This document shows positions 63,301 through 64,000 of a DNA stretch of 64,000 nucleotides, piece by piece. This DNA comes from Serinus canaria (Eukaryota; Chordata; Aves; Passeriformes; Fringillidae): assembly GCF_022539315.1 (NCBI RefSeq), contig NC_066317.1, forward strand, positions 47,533,935-47,597,934. Direction: 5' to 3'. Positions within the stretch are counted from its first letter, which is position 1. Each line of letters opens with the position of its first letter. The notes beneath the pieces were generated by a model. It saw only the letters and a program-made list of their open reading frames with translations, ran no database searches and was not told the origin of the DNA. The translations under genes and the position numbers were made by a program.

Positions 63301-64000
63301 CAGGTTAAGTAATGGTTGCAAATATCGTTTTGATACACAAGAAGAGGAGTCAGTCAGGACATAACCTCCAAGACTTAAATGTAAAGGCCATGTGTAACCC
63401 CAGATTTTGATCCACTTGTTTGAAGTCAGCATGCTCTTGTGTAAGAATTTGGTCCTGATTCGGAACTGAAGCTTCCTGATGGTTTGAAACCTGGAAAACA
63501 CAGTGAAAGGGAGAACCCCTGAAGTTATCTATTGATACATAGCAACATGTTTCTTTTTTTTTTTTTTTTCCACATCCATCTTCAGTAAGTGGGGCTAAAA
63601 AACCATTGCCTTTATTATTCTCTGAAAATACAATCTTTGAAGTAACTGGCAGCAAAGCATGGTTTTTTGTATCATAATAGTAACACGTAAAACTAGAATA
63701 GTAGAATGTGGTTGCAATATTAATTGTTACTACCAGGGAAAAACTATACTAAATACTACTCTAAATAGCATGGGGTATTTTCAGGATATTTGTGGAGGAG
63801 GTGACTGCACTGATCCTTAAGTTCTCTGATATGCCAATAACAGCAGAAGAGATAAACTATAGTAAGCCTCCTGGCACTTTGGATGAATATTGAATATATT
63901 CCTCTCACCACCCCAATAATTTCAAAACTTTTTATCTTCAGAACTTTTTTATTCTAATTACTGATTTATTTTGGAAAACACATTATCATAAAATCTATAT
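60338..64000 (+). other. ATP8A1: ATP8A1 intron 5, start only (runs off window)
   Basis: GTAGG donor at 60338. The remaining 3.66 kb is AT-rich and contains a T-rich run at 63554-63569. I looked for the next ATP8A1 exon by its expected protein and did not find it. No other exon, RNA gene or transposon was recognised. Confidence 0.85.
63554..63569. repeat. Poly-T run in intron 5
   Basis: Sixteen T residues after CATGTTTC. Confidence 0.85.

Noticed and set aside
60338..64000. A sixth ATP8A1 exon
   Set aside because: No segment encoding the expected next residues (Val-Leu-Arg-Asn-Gly) with splice sites was found.

Overview
This is vertebrate nuclear DNA, almost certainly from a bird. It is mostly AT-rich and non-coding. 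It carries several degenerate CR1 LINE fragments, including two 3' ends that finish in short ATTCTNTG-type repeats, and LTRs that look avian, including one close to the chicken ERVL-type LTR. A strong CpG island opens the one gene I can identify. I recognised repeat families and the gene from memory of the families; no search was run. A passerine is possible but not shown.

Layout: 1-46.9 kb is a gene-poor stretch. I found no protein-coding exon there that I could identify. It contains CR1 fragments at about 4.48-4.75 kb, 40.98-41.86 kb (+), 41.95-42.21 kb (-) and 46.40-46.59 kb (-). It also holds an LTR on the minus strand at 14.07-14.45 kb with ERV-like flanks, an LTR-like element on the plus strand at about 20.06-20.70 kb, and a GC-rich 27-bp minisatellite at 23.73-24.22 kb. 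A perfect 18-bp hairpin lies at 8252-8290, with assorted microsatellites and A-rich tracts. In other vertebrates the gene upstream of ATP8A1 is GRXCR1, and none of its exons is visible here, so this stretch is probably the intergenic desert between the two.

46.9-48.4 kb is a dense CpG island holding the promoter, 5'UTR and first coding exon of ATP8A1, a P4-ATPase aminophospholipid flippase, on the + strand. Five coding exons lie in the window: 48004-48052, 55051-55165, 56354-56453, 57154-57252 and 60292-60337. They splice in frame with consensus AG/GT sites and encode residues 1-136 plus the first base of codon 137. This covers the cytosolic N-terminus, transmembrane helices M1 and M2, and the start of the actuator region. 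The rest of the gene lies beyond 64000. Intron 1 (7.0 kb) contains a sense-oriented ERVL-type LTR and a CR1 reverse-transcriptase fragment.

No operon, CRISPR array, mobile defence system or other clearly new multi-gene system is present. The best candidates for a second look are the LTR at 14.07-14.45 kb flanked on both sides by ERV-internal-like sequence, the perfect hairpin at 8.25 kb, the 27-bp minisatellite that is open on the minus strand, an unrecognised exon-like ORF at 32.43-32.61 kb (-), and a 71-codon in-frame open stretch upstream of the ATP8A1 start.
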